From assembly GCA_963676515.1 (NCBI GenBank), contig OY781061.1, forward strand, positions 1 to 64,000: a stretch of DNA of 64,000 nt. Reading direction: 5' to 3'. The notes beneath the pieces were generated by a model. The model was not told the DNA's origin. It made no database searches and saw only the letters and a list, made by a program, of their open reading frames with translations. Made by a program: the position numbers and the translations under genes. Each line of letters starts with the position of its first letter. The stretch's first letter is position 1. Below are positions 56,217 through 64,000 of this stretch, piece after piece. The stretch comes from G963667145 sp963676515 [NCBI: Candidatus Cloacimonadota bacterium]. GTDB lineage: Bacteria > Cloacimonadota > Cloacimonadia > G963667145.

Positions 56217-57467
56217 TCAAATGAAGCCGTTAAGCAAATCTTCAAAAGTTTCTCTTTTTCGTATCAGCCTATCTTTCCCATTAGAGTCGATAAGCACTTC
56301 CGCAGGTCTAAGACGATTATTGTAATTACAAGCCATACTATATCCATAAGCTCCTGCATCCATTACACCGATAATGTCACCCTCTTCTATTTTGGGTAGA
56401 TAACGATCTGAGGCAATAATATCTCCAGATTCGCAAATATCGCCGACAATGATCACCTTTTCTTTTTCTTGAATATTGAGCTTTTTACCTTTACGATAAA
56501 GTTCCACATCGTGATAAGAATTGTACATCACTTTCCTTTTGAACACATTAAAGCCAAGATTTGTCCCTACATATTTTCGATAGTCGTTCTCTTTTTTAGT
56601 AAAAACCGTGCCCAAAAGAGCACAACACTCCGCTACTATATAGCGACCAGGCTCTACTCTAAACTCAATATTTCTGTTGTGCTTGTTCGACCATTTCAAA
56701 AGTCTTTCGTTTAGCTCACTCCCTAATTCAGAGAGATTTAGGCGTTGCTCATTGTCTTGTTTGTGATAAGGAATGCCAAATCCTCCTCCAAGGTCGATAA
56801 TCTGTAGATTTTGAAACTCTTTGGCAATTGTTAACACCACATTCACAGAGTTAATATATTCAAACCAGCTCATAAAATGACTGCCAAGATGTTGGTTAAT
56901 ACCAATAAGATTTAGTTTGTGCTTTAATAAAATTTCTTTGAGCTTTGGAATGGATTTCATCTCTATGCCAAATTTTGTCTTTTTTCCGCCAGTGATTACA
57001 TTTTCGCTATGTCCAACGCCGATGCCCGGATTGATTCTGACAAAAACATCGCCACCTGGATTTAGAGTGCCGTAAAAATTTAGCTGAGAAAGGGAGTCCA
57101 CACTGATATTGATATTTTTTTCAATTGCATATTTCATTTCTTCTGCCGAAACATTATTACAGATGAAAAGAATTTGCTCTGGCTTGAAACCTGCTTTGAG
57201 CTCAATAAACATCTCGCCTGGAGACATCGCATCGACAAACAAACCTTCTTTACGGATTATCTTCAAAAGCTCCAGATTTGAGTTCGCTTTTACCGAATAA
57301 TGAACTTTAAAATGTGGGTAGCGAATGAGATTCATCATCTCACGACAACGCTGCCTCAATATATCTTCATTGTAAACATATAGTGGCGAACCATACTTCT
57401 CTACTAATTCCACGGCAGAGCTTTTCCCATAAAAATTACATTGTTGTGTATACTGATCAAAATTCAT
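56217..57467 (-). CDS. lysA: Diaminopimelate decarboxylase
   Basis: A 416-residue PLP enzyme (fold III) that makes lysine from meso-diaminopimelate. The PLP-lysine is in VHYSVKANSN (about residue 57), phosphate-binding IDLGGGFGIPY, EPGRYIVAE, and the partner-subunit site VGDICESGDIIASDR. The final AYGYSMACNYNNRLRPAEVLI is family-typical. It lies in the psd-lysA part of the minus-strand run; no other lysine gene is near. Confidence 0.95.
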   Translation of the reverse strand: MNFDQYTQQCNFYGKSSAVELVEKYGSPLYVYNEDILRQRCREMMNLIRYPHFKVHYSVKANSNLELLKIIRKEGLFVDAMSPGEMFIELKAGFKPEQILFICNNVSAEEMKYAIEKNINISVDSLSQLNFYGTLNPGGDVFVRINPGIGVGHSENVITGGKKTKFGIEMKSIPKLKEILLKHKLNLIGINQHLGSHFMSWFEYINSVNVVLTIAKEFQNLQIIDLGGGFGIPYHKQDNEQRLNLSELGSELNERLLKWSNKHNRNIEFRVEPGRYIVAECCALLGTVFTKKENDYRKYVGTNLGFNVFKRKVMYNSYHDVELYRKGKKLNIQEKEKVIIVGDICESGDIIASDRYLPKIEEGDIIGVMDAGAYGYSMACNYNNRLRPAEVLIDSNGKDRLIRKRETFEDLLNGFI

Positions 57468-57482
57468 TTTATCTCCTAAAAA

Positions 57483-58457
57483 CTAATACTTTATTTTGCT
57501 CGTTGCTATTTTTTCGCCCATTTTCACTTCTGTTTCCATACTTTTACGAGTATTTTCCAATAAATCTTTGTCGATAATTATTTTACCTTTTTCAAATAAA
57601 AGCAAAACGGAAGAGCCCCCAAATTTAAAGTATCCTTTCTCCTCTCCTTTTTCTACTTCTTTGTCCAAATAGGTAGAAATAATGCTTCCAACCATGGTAG
57701 CACCTATCTCGCTCATCACTACATCTCCAAACTGTTTCGTTTGGACAAGAGTATACTCTCTTTTGTTTAAACAAAAGAGTTCAACTATCTCTTTAATCGC
57801 GATGGGAGAAACAGAGTAGTAATTACCTGTAATTTTTTTGCTCTGTGTGATTATACCAGACACTGGAAAATGGTAGCGATGATAGTCGGTAGGGCAGAGC
57901 CTGAAGAGGATCATTGATCCTTTAGCAAACTTATTTGCCATTTCTTCGTCTTGCAGATAAGTGGCTAAATCAAACTGGTAACCTTTCACTAAAAATTTTC
58001 TATCTTCTATATTTTGCCAAGCTAGTAACTTGCCATCTGCCGGAGAAGCTATCTCAAATTCACCCGCAGCGATAGGTCTTGCTGACGGTTTTATTTTACG
58101 GACAAAAAAATCGTTGAAGTTAGCAAAATCTTTTTTTTGAAAAATATTCATATCAATACTGTAATCTTTTATGAAAGGCTCAATCTTTTTTTGCGAATTG
58201 GGATCATCCATCATGTCACCATACCAGCAAGAAACTATTTTTCTTTTGACTAAAGCCCCAGTGGTAAGCCTGCCTAGAGGATTATTATAAAGCCACACTA
58301 GCCATTTTTCTCCTACGACTTTTTCTGTTTTAATCTCTCCAGTAGATCTTTGCACATATTTTATTTGGTGTTTTTGCAAATCTGGGACCCAAAAAGCAAC
58401 AATAAAAAATATAGCTATTAAAAAGATAGTCACTATTTTGTTTTTAGACAATCTCAT
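57483..58457 (-). CDS. psd: Phosphatidylserine decarboxylase
   Basis: A 324-residue membrane-associated proenzyme that makes phosphatidylethanolamine. After an N-terminal membrane segment (residues 8-24) come DFNDFFVRKIKP-like FNDFFVRKIKPSARPI, ASPADGKLL, FRLCPTDYHRYHFPVSG (active-site His) and GATMVGSI. The self-cleavage site is FGGSSVLLLF near residue 285, where the Ser becomes the pyruvoyl group; GGSS replaces the more common LGST but keeps Gly-Ser. Length is normal for the long bacterial type. Confidence 0.93.
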   Translation of the reverse strand: MRLSKNKIVTIFLIAIFFIVAFWVPDLQKHQIKYVQRSTGEIKTEKVVGEKWLVWLYNNPLGRLTTGALVKRKIVSCWYGDMMDDPNSQKKIEPFIKDYSIDMNIFQKKDFANFNDFFVRKIKPSARPIAAGEFEIASPADGKLLAWQNIEDRKFLVKGYQFDLATYLQDEEMANKFAKGSMILFRLCPTDYHRYHFPVSGIITQSKKITGNYYSVSPIAIKEIVELFCLNKREYTLVQTKQFGDVVMSEIGATMVGSIISTYLDKEVEKGEEKGYFKFGGSSVLLLFEKGKIIIDKDLLENTRKSMETEVKMGEKIATSKIKY

Positions 58458-58461
58458 TTAT

Positions 58462-59655
58462 TTACTCCTTTATTACTTTGATAGGATTTACTTTTTGCAG
58501 ACGAAGGCAAGGGTAGTAACTAAAAATCAAGCTAACTAACAGTACCACCACAAAAGTATACAATCCTGTAAAATACGACACATCTACTGGTAAAGAATCA
58601 AATCCTAAACCTTGAATGGGCATAGATATCAGTTGGTATTCTTGTTGAATATATAAAAATCCGTTCGCCAAAATTACTCCTGCACCTGCTCCCAAACCTG
58701 CTATGAAAAGCCCACAATAAATAAAAATTTGCTTTATCTGCTTTTCTTGGATGCCCATAGCTTTCAGTACACCTATTTCACCACTTTTTTCATTTACCAA
58801 ACGCAAAAAATTGCCACTCATATTGAATATAGCCAAAACAATAATGAGAAAAAGAACAAAATTAAGAGCTATCGCTTCCACTTTTAAAGAGTCGTAAATA
58901 GCTTTGTCTTCTTGATTCCAACTGATTATTTGGTAACTTTCACCCAGTTTTTCTTGGAGAGTTTTGCTTACTTCTTCTACTTGATAGGCGTCTAATAAAT
59001 GTATTTCTAGCCGCTTTTCAGCACTACTTCCAGCTATTTTTTTTGCTGCTTCTAAACTCACATAAACCAAATTCTCAGCCAAAACCTGATCGTCGGCTTT
59101 ATAGCTTGAAGCAAATTTAAATCTAGCTGCCACGGGTACTTTTCCAAAAGCTGTGTTTTGTGTGTTTTGCGTCGAATAAAGATAAACTTTATCTCCAGCG
59201 AAAAGATTTAACTTTCGTTGTAAATTGCTGCTAACAACGATTTTGTTATTGGTCAAATTTTTTGTCGGCAAAACTTTTAAAAAAGGCAAAATCTTTTTTT
59301 GCTTTGCCAAATCAATTCCACAAACCAAGATACCCTGGGAAAACTGCCCTGCTTTAAGCACCCCTTGGGTATAAATCACGCTAGAGAATGTAGCAATTCT
59401 TGAATCTTTTGCTAACAAACTTTCAATATCTTCCCCAAACTCTTTACCCTGTTGAGATTTAATAACGATATGAGGTTTTTTTTGCAAAAGAGTTTCTATC
59501 ATTACCTGTTTCAAACCTCCCATAAAAGAAGAAGCAACTAAGATAGAAAAAACGCCAAAGAAAATTCCTAGCACGCTAAAAGTTGACCAAAAGTTAAAAA
59601 AAAACTTATTATTGCCTTTCAAATAGCGAAGAGCTAAAAAGAAAGGGAGATTCAT
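58462..59655 (-). CDS. LolC/LolE-type ABC permease
   Basis: A 397-residue permease with the FtsX/MacB architecture: N-terminal ALRYLKGNNKFFFNFWSTFSVLGIFFGVF, a large periplasmic domain (about 45-265), and three C-terminal membrane helices. It ends YPCLRLQKVNPIKVIKE. The SFMGGLKQVMIETLL segment after the first helix is typical of lipoprotein-releasing LolC/E. It probably moves lipoproteins to the outer membrane; the LolD ATPase is not adjacent. ATG at 59655 forms an ATGA overlap with the P-loop ATPase gene and is chosen over an in-frame TTG 9 nt earlier. Confidence 0.87.
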   Translation of the reverse strand: MNLPFFLALRYLKGNNKFFFNFWSTFSVLGIFFGVFSILVASSFMGGLKQVMIETLLQKKPHIVIKSQQGKEFGEDIESLLAKDSRIATFSSVIYTQGVLKAGQFSQGILVCGIDLAKQKKILPFLKVLPTKNLTNNKIVVSSNLQRKLNLFAGDKVYLYSTQNTQNTAFGKVPVAARFKFASSYKADDQVLAENLVYVSLEAAKKIAGSSAEKRLEIHLLDAYQVEEVSKTLQEKLGESYQIISWNQEDKAIYDSLKVEAIALNFVLFLIIVLAIFNMSGNFLRLVNEKSGEIGVLKAMGIQEKQIKQIFIYCGLFIAGLGAGAGVILANGFLYIQQEYQLISMPIQGLGFDSLPVDVSYFTGLYTFVVVLLVSLIFSYYPCLRLQKVNPIKVIKE

Positions 59656-60308
59656 CTTTCCCAAGGTTTACTAAAAAAATAGTCCATTACGAACATCTTT
59701 TTCCCATTTATCTTAGCGGGAATTCCTCTTGCGTTGCTTTTCAAGACACAAAATTCTTGAAAATTGATCTCTTTTTCTTTTGCTACTTCGTCTATTATCT
59801 CTACACCTTGTGTTATCAGTTCTATATCTGTTAACTCCATCAGATTGCTATTGCTCACCAAAGAGGTAATCTTCATTCCAGATACAGCTTCAAACTCAGC
59901 AATACTTTTCAAAATCTCTGTCTTAGTACTTGTTTGTGGTCTTTTGATGTTAATCACCATCCGCAGATCGTAACCTCTCTGATTAAGGATAGATTTATAG
60001 CGTCCGAGCACTTTCATCCCCGTGGAATCTCCTCCTACATCAATTACTATTTCTTTGGTGGTATCTTTGAGCCTTGCTTGTATTTTGGGCGAAAGCATCG
60101 GTAGCTCTGTGTGTCTAAACGCACCTTCTGGAGCTACAACCTCTATGCCTTGTTTGAAAAATTTCTCGGTCAGCTCTCGAGTACGAAAATAGGGATTCAT
60201 AATATCCATATCAATGATAGTAGAGATTTTATTTTGATAAGTCAAATTAGCTGAATATTCACTTTTCCCACTTCCAAATGCACCCACGATTATAATCACT
60301 TTTTTCAT
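59652..60308 (-). CDS. P-loop ATPase of unassigned function
   Basis: A 218-residue protein with Walker A VGAFGSGKSEYSAN at the N terminus, then DMDIMNPYFRTRELTE, a Walker-B-like IVIDVGGDSTGMKVLGRY, and VVIN-type (MVINIKRPQT) strands. Similar P-loop proteins with the same DxDxxNPYFRTRE and DVGGD motifs occur in anaerobes, but no biochemical role is known to me. ATG 60308 is preferred because AAGG lies 10 nt upstream; an in-frame TTG further up lacks a site. It lies between dnaG and the Lol-type permease and overlaps the latter, so a coupled role in membrane transport is possible but unproven. Confidence 0.78.
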   Translation of the reverse strand: MKKVIIIVGAFGSGKSEYSANLTYQNKISTIIDMDIMNPYFRTRELTEKFFKQGIEVVAPEGAFRHTELPMLSPKIQARLKDTTKEIVIDVGGDSTGMKVLGRYKSILNQRGYDLRMVINIKRPQTSTKTEILKSIAEFEAVSGMKITSLVSNSNLMELTDIELITQGVEIIDEVAKEKEINFQEFCVLKSNARGIPAKINGKKMFVMDYFFSKPWER

Positions 60309-60324
60309 AAAATTATTACCTTTT

Positions 60325-62037
60325 TCATCCGACCTTAGTTTTATTGTAACCAAGTTCTATCAACTCTTTTTTGACTCTTTTTTTTTGCTCCAACACTTCT
60401 TTGAGTTCCGCGTGATCAGCATCGTTTTGTAAAAGTTCTTTCATTTTTTGATCAAGTTGTGCAAATTTTTTTACCTTCTGCTTAATTGCAAAACTTTTCA
60501 AAAGTTCCTTTACATCCATCGCTTTGCTGTGTTTAGCTCGATAAATCAATTCGTTGAAAAGATCAGGATATTTACTTTGGCAGGCTAAAGCATTAAAATT
60601 AAGTTTGTTTTGCAAAGATACCTCTTGCAACTCAGAAAAAATATCTCTGTACTCAATTACCGTAAAATCCAAAGCTTTCAGTGTCTTAGCCGCCAATAAA
60701 GTTGTCTGCTTGTCATACAACATAGCAGAGAGAAGCAATTGCTCTTCCAGACCCAAATCGGGAACATTTTTTTTTTCATTTTTAGATTGATTTGAATAAA
60801 CTCTTTTTTGTTTTAACTGAGAAGAGAACACAGACTCCTCCACACCAAATTTTTCGGCAACTTTTCTCACAAAAACAAATTTATCCAAACGATTGCTAAT
60901 AGAAGAAGCTACATCTACCAAAATATGCATTGCTTCGTCTAAATCCATATTTTTTTGCAGGTGTTCTAAGTAAGTGGGAGAGGCTTCTAACATTTCATCA
61001 AAAGCTTCTTTTCCTTGCTTTAACAAAAAGCTATCAGGATCTTCGCCCTCGGGTAAGCTAACAATTCTCACCTCACCGGTTTGCTCTATTACCTTCGCTG
61101 CAGCTCTCATAGCAGCTTTAGTGCCAGCTTCATCTCCATCATAAACTATATAAAAATTTTTGCAATAACGACGCAAAAGGTTTACTTGCTCATCCGTCAA
61201 AGATGTGCCCAAAGATGCAACAGCGTAATGATACCCACTCTCATAGAGTCGCAAAAAATCTAAGTATCCTTCGCAAATAATAACTTTGTCTACCTTGCTT
61301 ATTTCGTGTTTAGTGGTATGAAATCCATACAGTTCTTTACTTTTTTGGTAGACAGGAGTGGTTGGCGAATTGATATATTTAGGCATCTTCCCATCCATAG
61401 AACGAGCTCCAAAAGCTACAGTCATCCCATTAGCAGAGATGATAGGGAAGACTATTCTATCAGAAAAAAGATCATAATATCCCTTTTGGTTAGATTTGAT
61501 AATACCCGAATCCAATAAAATGTCTTTGTTTATACCATTTTTGCGTAAATAGTTATACAAAGCGGTGCGGGAATTTAAGGAAAAACCAAGCTCAAAAGTT
61601 TTAATTGTATTTTTAGAAAGCGACCTACTAGCTAGATATTCCACAGCTTTTTGACCGTGTAAAGCCAGATTCTCGCGGTAAAAATCTTTGGTTAGCGAAT
61701 AAACCTGTAAAATCAAGCTTGTTTTGGAATCTTTTTGTCTTAATGCATTTTTACTCACTTTGACTTTGATTCCATATTGCTTAGCAAGTTTGAGGGCTGC
61801 CTCGTAGTAAGACACTTTTTCATACTCTTTGACAAAACTCACAGCATTGCCTGCTACTCCACAGCCAAAGCATTTGAAAATTTGCTTAGTTTGACTAACT
61901 ACAAAAGATGGCGTGTTTTCTTGATGAAATGGGCAACAAGCTTTATAATTAGAACCATTTTTTTTTAAAGGCACATATTTGCCAATGATATCTACGATAT
62001 CTACTCGTTCCAAGACCTTATCATAAATGTCATTCAC
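60325..62037 (-). CDS. dnaG: DNA primase
   Basis: A 570-residue primase that lays RNA primers. The N-terminal CHC2 zinc ribbon (CCPFHQENTPSF, then FKCFGCG, residues about 39-64) is followed by the RNA polymerase core and TOPRIM domain (IICEGYLDFLRLYESG, VYDGDEAGTKAAMRAA). The C-terminal domain that binds DnaB follows. The start overlaps the end of the TPR gene by 8 bp. dnaG lies apart from rpoD and rpsU, its usual operon partners. Confidence 0.96.
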   Translation of the reverse strand: MNDIYDKVLERVDIVDIIGKYVPLKKNGSNYKACCPFHQENTPSFVVSQTKQIFKCFGCGVAGNAVSFVKEYEKVSYYEAALKLAKQYGIKVKVSKNALRQKDSKTSLILQVYSLTKDFYRENLALHGQKAVEYLASRSLSKNTIKTFELGFSLNSRTALYNYLRKNGINKDILLDSGIIKSNQKGYYDLFSDRIVFPIISANGMTVAFGARSMDGKMPKYINSPTTPVYQKSKELYGFHTTKHEISKVDKVIICEGYLDFLRLYESGYHYAVASLGTSLTDEQVNLLRRYCKNFYIVYDGDEAGTKAAMRAAAKVIEQTGEVRIVSLPEGEDPDSFLLKQGKEAFDEMLEASPTYLEHLQKNMDLDEAMHILVDVASSISNRLDKFVFVRKVAEKFGVEESVFSSQLKQKRVYSNQSKNEKKNVPDLGLEEQLLLSAMLYDKQTTLLAAKTLKALDFTVIEYRDIFSELQEVSLQNKLNFNALACQSKYPDLFNELIYRAKHSKAMDVKELLKSFAIKQKVKKFAQLDQKMKELLQNDADHAELKEVLEQKKRVKKELIELGYNKTKVG

Positions 62038-62956
62038 TAGTTTCTATAGCCTCTATTTGTGATTTTATCTCAAGCACTTCTTTTTTGACAGCGGGCGATT
62101 CGATTTGCTCCAAATACATTCCTATATCTTGCAAAGCTTTCTCAAAATTTTTCAGCTCCACATTGTTGTTAATCGTAAACTTATATAAATTGCTCATTTT
62201 CTTAGAGCTTATAAGGTCATAATAAATATCGTTTGATTGAGCATAAAGATAGTTTTGGTCGTACACTTTCGCCAAAAAAAGCAACAACTCTATCTTGTTT
62301 TTACCAGAAGGCATAAACATTATCACTTTACTGGTCCTGGTGGCAACCCTTTGCCACGGCAGATTGGAAATATTTTTAATGTAATGCTTCACAGCCTTTT
62401 GAGCAAGGTTTTGCGGAGTTTTGGCGTTTTTTAGTACTAAACCGAAAAGGTAAGCACTACTCGAATATTTACCTAAACGCTGAAAACTCAAAGCTCTAAA
62501 ATAATCAAAATAAGGGAAATCTGGAAACTTTTGGTTTAAAATATCACAAGCTTTCCAATAGTTCTCCTGATTTAAAAAATATTTCCCTTTCTCCAAAATC
62601 AAATATTTTACAAGATAGTTATCAGGGTTATCTGTGATAAAATCACTCATAAATCCAAGTTTGTTAGTACTGCCAGAAATATAAAAATCGCAAAGAGCCA
62701 ACCTAAATTGAGCTTTTTGGTTTTTCTCATCATTAAGATAAATACGATAATATTTTCTTGCAGAGTAGTAATGTCCCAAGTCAAAATAAATCTCCGCTAA
62801 AGATAAAAAACTTTTTAAATCTTTTTTGCTCTTTTTTTTCTCCAAAGATTCCCAAAATGGGGTAGACTCCATCTGAAGGTTTTTGGTGAGAGTTTCTATT
62901 TCACCAGCAAAGAGACAACCAAAGCTTAATAAAAAAGTAACAAGAAATTTTTTCAA
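62030..62956 (-). CDS. Exported TPR-like protein
   Basis: A 308-residue protein with a signal peptide (MKKFLVTFLLSFGCLFAG) and a helical repeat body of TPR type, e.g. FLSLAEIYFDLGHYYSARKYYRIYL, AQFRLALCDFYI, FDYFRALSFQRLGKYSSSAYLFGLVL and LLFLAKVYDQNYLYAQSNDIYYDLI. A Cys at 14 is inside the signal but not a good lipobox. It probably acts as a periplasmic scaffold. ATGA overlap with the upstream gene. Confidence 0.82.
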   Translation of the reverse strand: MKKFLVTFLLSFGCLFAGEIETLTKNLQMESTPFWESLEKKKSKKDLKSFLSLAEIYFDLGHYYSARKYYRIYLNDEKNQKAQFRLALCDFYISGSTNKLGFMSDFITDNPDNYLVKYLILEKGKYFLNQENYWKACDILNQKFPDFPYFDYFRALSFQRLGKYSSSAYLFGLVLKNAKTPQNLAQKAVKHYIKNISNLPWQRVATRTSKVIMFMPSGKNKIELLLFLAKVYDQNYLYAQSNDIYYDLISSKKMSNLYKFTINNNVELKNFEKALQDIGMYLEQIESPAVKKEVLEIKSQIEAIETSE

Positions 62957-64000
62957 AATTTGAATCCTTTAAATAAATCTTTTGCTTTATCTTTTAAGTC
63001 ATCATTCTCTTTTAATATTTTCTCCCCTTGCTCCAAAAGATTGCTAGCTAAACTTTTTTTATTCTTCTTTTGCTTATCGCTTATAGGGCTTTCTTTCAAT
63101 AAGATAGACGACATATCTTGATCAAGTGCTTTAAATAGCATATCCAGTTCTTTTTTGTGCTTTCCTTGTCCTATTTTCTTCTGCAACTTTTTTTCTAGCT
63201 CTTTTTTTTCGGAAGAAAATTTGTTGTATAAAGCTTTTTTGACCACCATATCCAAGCTACTTTTTATAGTAGTTTCCACTGTCGAATCATTGCTCTGGAA
63301 ATCAACCTTAACCCACACTGCAGAAGCAGATTTACCTACCAAACCAGCTATCTCTTGCATCTGTTTAGATACATCTTTTTCATACTCGTAAGAGTAGACG
63401 ATATTTTTCAAATATAACTCACTTTTTAGGTTAATGTTATCGCCTTTCGCTAAATAAGATATGTTTCCATCCAATAAACCAGAGACAATTTGGGGGGGAA
63501 GAACATCTTGACTTAACTTCATGTTGACTAGCTTAATTTCCTTTAAATCAACCAGAAAACTCTCTTGCGGCAATTCTTTTGTATAATCTAAAGTTCCTTT
63601 GAATTCTATTGTCTCATCTTTAGCAGTAGTAAGAAAAACATTAATATTGGTCGGTTTATTGGTTAGCTTTTGAGCATTAGAAACATTAGTTATTTTTCCT
63701 TTTATCCAAGTACTGTCTGTCAACATAGAGTTGAACTGCATTTTTTTCAGCCAAAACCGCAATTTTTGCTCGCTCTTAGTCGTTGTAGCATCCATGGACT
63801 TTCTTGAAGTTTTTACCAAACTAACAACCTGCAAAATAAGGTTGTATACGGTAGACCCAAAAAGAACTTCTCCCATTTTATAACCTTGCGTATCAGGAAA
63901 TTTCACCGCCTGCATCACCTTGTTGTAATCTTCTTGCACCCATTCATCAAGCTTATTGGCTGTTTTTAACAACTTATACTGTTTCTCAAAATCACTTCTC
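62953..64000 (-). CDS. TIGR03545-family protein, C-terminal part (cut by window edge)
   Basis: The frame stays open to the right edge (it reads RSDFEKQYKLLKTANKLDEW at the edge), so the true start is outside. The visible ~349 residues match the conserved TIGR03545 type: a beta-rich segment resembling AsmA-like lipid-transfer proteins (STWIKGKITNVSNAQK, FKGTLDYTKELPQESFLVDL) and a Lys/Glu-rich helical C terminus (ELEKKLQKKIG). Function is unknown; an envelope role is plausible. Confidence 0.7.
   Translation of the reverse strand, partial: RSDFEKQYKLLKTANKLDEWVQEDYNKVMQAVKFPDTQGYKMGEVLFGSTVYNLILQVVSLVKTSRKSMDATTTKSEQKLRFWLKKMQFNSMLTDSTWIKGKITNVSNAQKLTNKPTNINVFLTTAKDETIEFKGTLDYTKELPQESFLVDLKEIKLVNMKLSQDVLPPQIVSGLLDGNISYLAKGDNINLKSELYLKNIVYSYEYEKDVSKQMQEIAGLVGKSASAVWVKVDFQSNDSTVETTIKSSLDMVVKKALYNKFSSEKKELEKKLQKKIGQGKHKKELDMLFKALDQDMSSILLKESPISDKQKKNKKSLASNLLEQGEKILKENDDLKDKAKDLFKGFKF

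Overview
The window is AT-rich bacterial chromosome, gene-dense apart from one repeat-filled gap. Gram-negative envelope genes (kdsA, RseP, Mla- and Lol-type transporters, lipoproteins), a fermentative set (glutamate dehydrogenase, biotin-dependent Na+-pumping decarboxylase OadGAB, phosphate butyryltransferase), a 31-residue AURKAIP1/COX24-type ribosomal protein and a mitochondrial-like EF-G together suggest an anaerobic amino-acid fermenter in or near the FCB group. Cloacimonadota is my best guess. This is inferred from gene content only; no rRNA gene is present.

Layout. 1-2080: the 5' half of gdhA on the minus strand, then about 1.4 kb with no credible gene, filled with diverged copies of palindromic, MITE-like repeats. 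2081-6834 (+): PPC/DUF296 protein, sugar-phosphate isomerase, rseP, obgE, dprA. 6831-10315 (-): aroK and metK, with metK preceded by a convincing SAM-II riboswitch, and a DEAD-box helicase. 10588-14646 (+): hisF, kdsA, hslO, ilvE and a LysM lipoprotein. 14779-16750: tRNA-Glu, tRNA-Lys, then groEL (no groES) under a degenerate CIRCE operator. 16888-23011: ddl, DUF554, oadG-oadA-oadB, ptb. 23197-28917: HU, the tiny COX24 protein, DUF3108, queA, dinG-like helicase, truA. 29112-43907: thrB, DUF1232, TPR, rdgB, phosphohexomutase, mlaF, two unrecognised genes, a divergent pgk, a dolichol-phosphate-mannose-synthase-like GT2, a CNNM/CorC protein, polA, and an AddA/RecB-like helicase-nuclease. 43912-45887: a site-2 protease gene whose upstream region is split by a complete IS256-family element with terminal inverted repeats and an 8-bp target duplication. 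46095-53393 (+): one long tightly packed run from a GcvH-like protein (lipoyl lysine replaced) through gmk, rpoZ-like, udg, dnaB, mlaE, a solute-binding lipoprotein and ybaB to a three-gene exported redox module. 53478-55559: fusA. 55644-64000 (-): an operon-like run read from the right edge: TIGR03545 protein, TPR protein, dnaG, P-loop ATPase, Lol-type permease, psd, lysA, HD-domain protein.

How the genes fit together. Glutamate deamination (gdhA), branched-chain transamination (ilvE), oxaloacetate or related decarboxylation coupled to Na+ export (oadGAB) and acyl-phosphate formation (ptb) form a coherent amino-acid fermentation core. The rest is mostly housekeeping. The most unusual items are the SAM-II riboswitch, the IS insertion beside the S2P start codon, the GcvH-like protein without its lipoylation site, the TlpA/CXXC/4Fe-4S module, the mitochondrial-type EF-G, a probable AUA start for queA, and promoters in which TTGACA lies about 27 bp, not 17 bp, from the -10 box.
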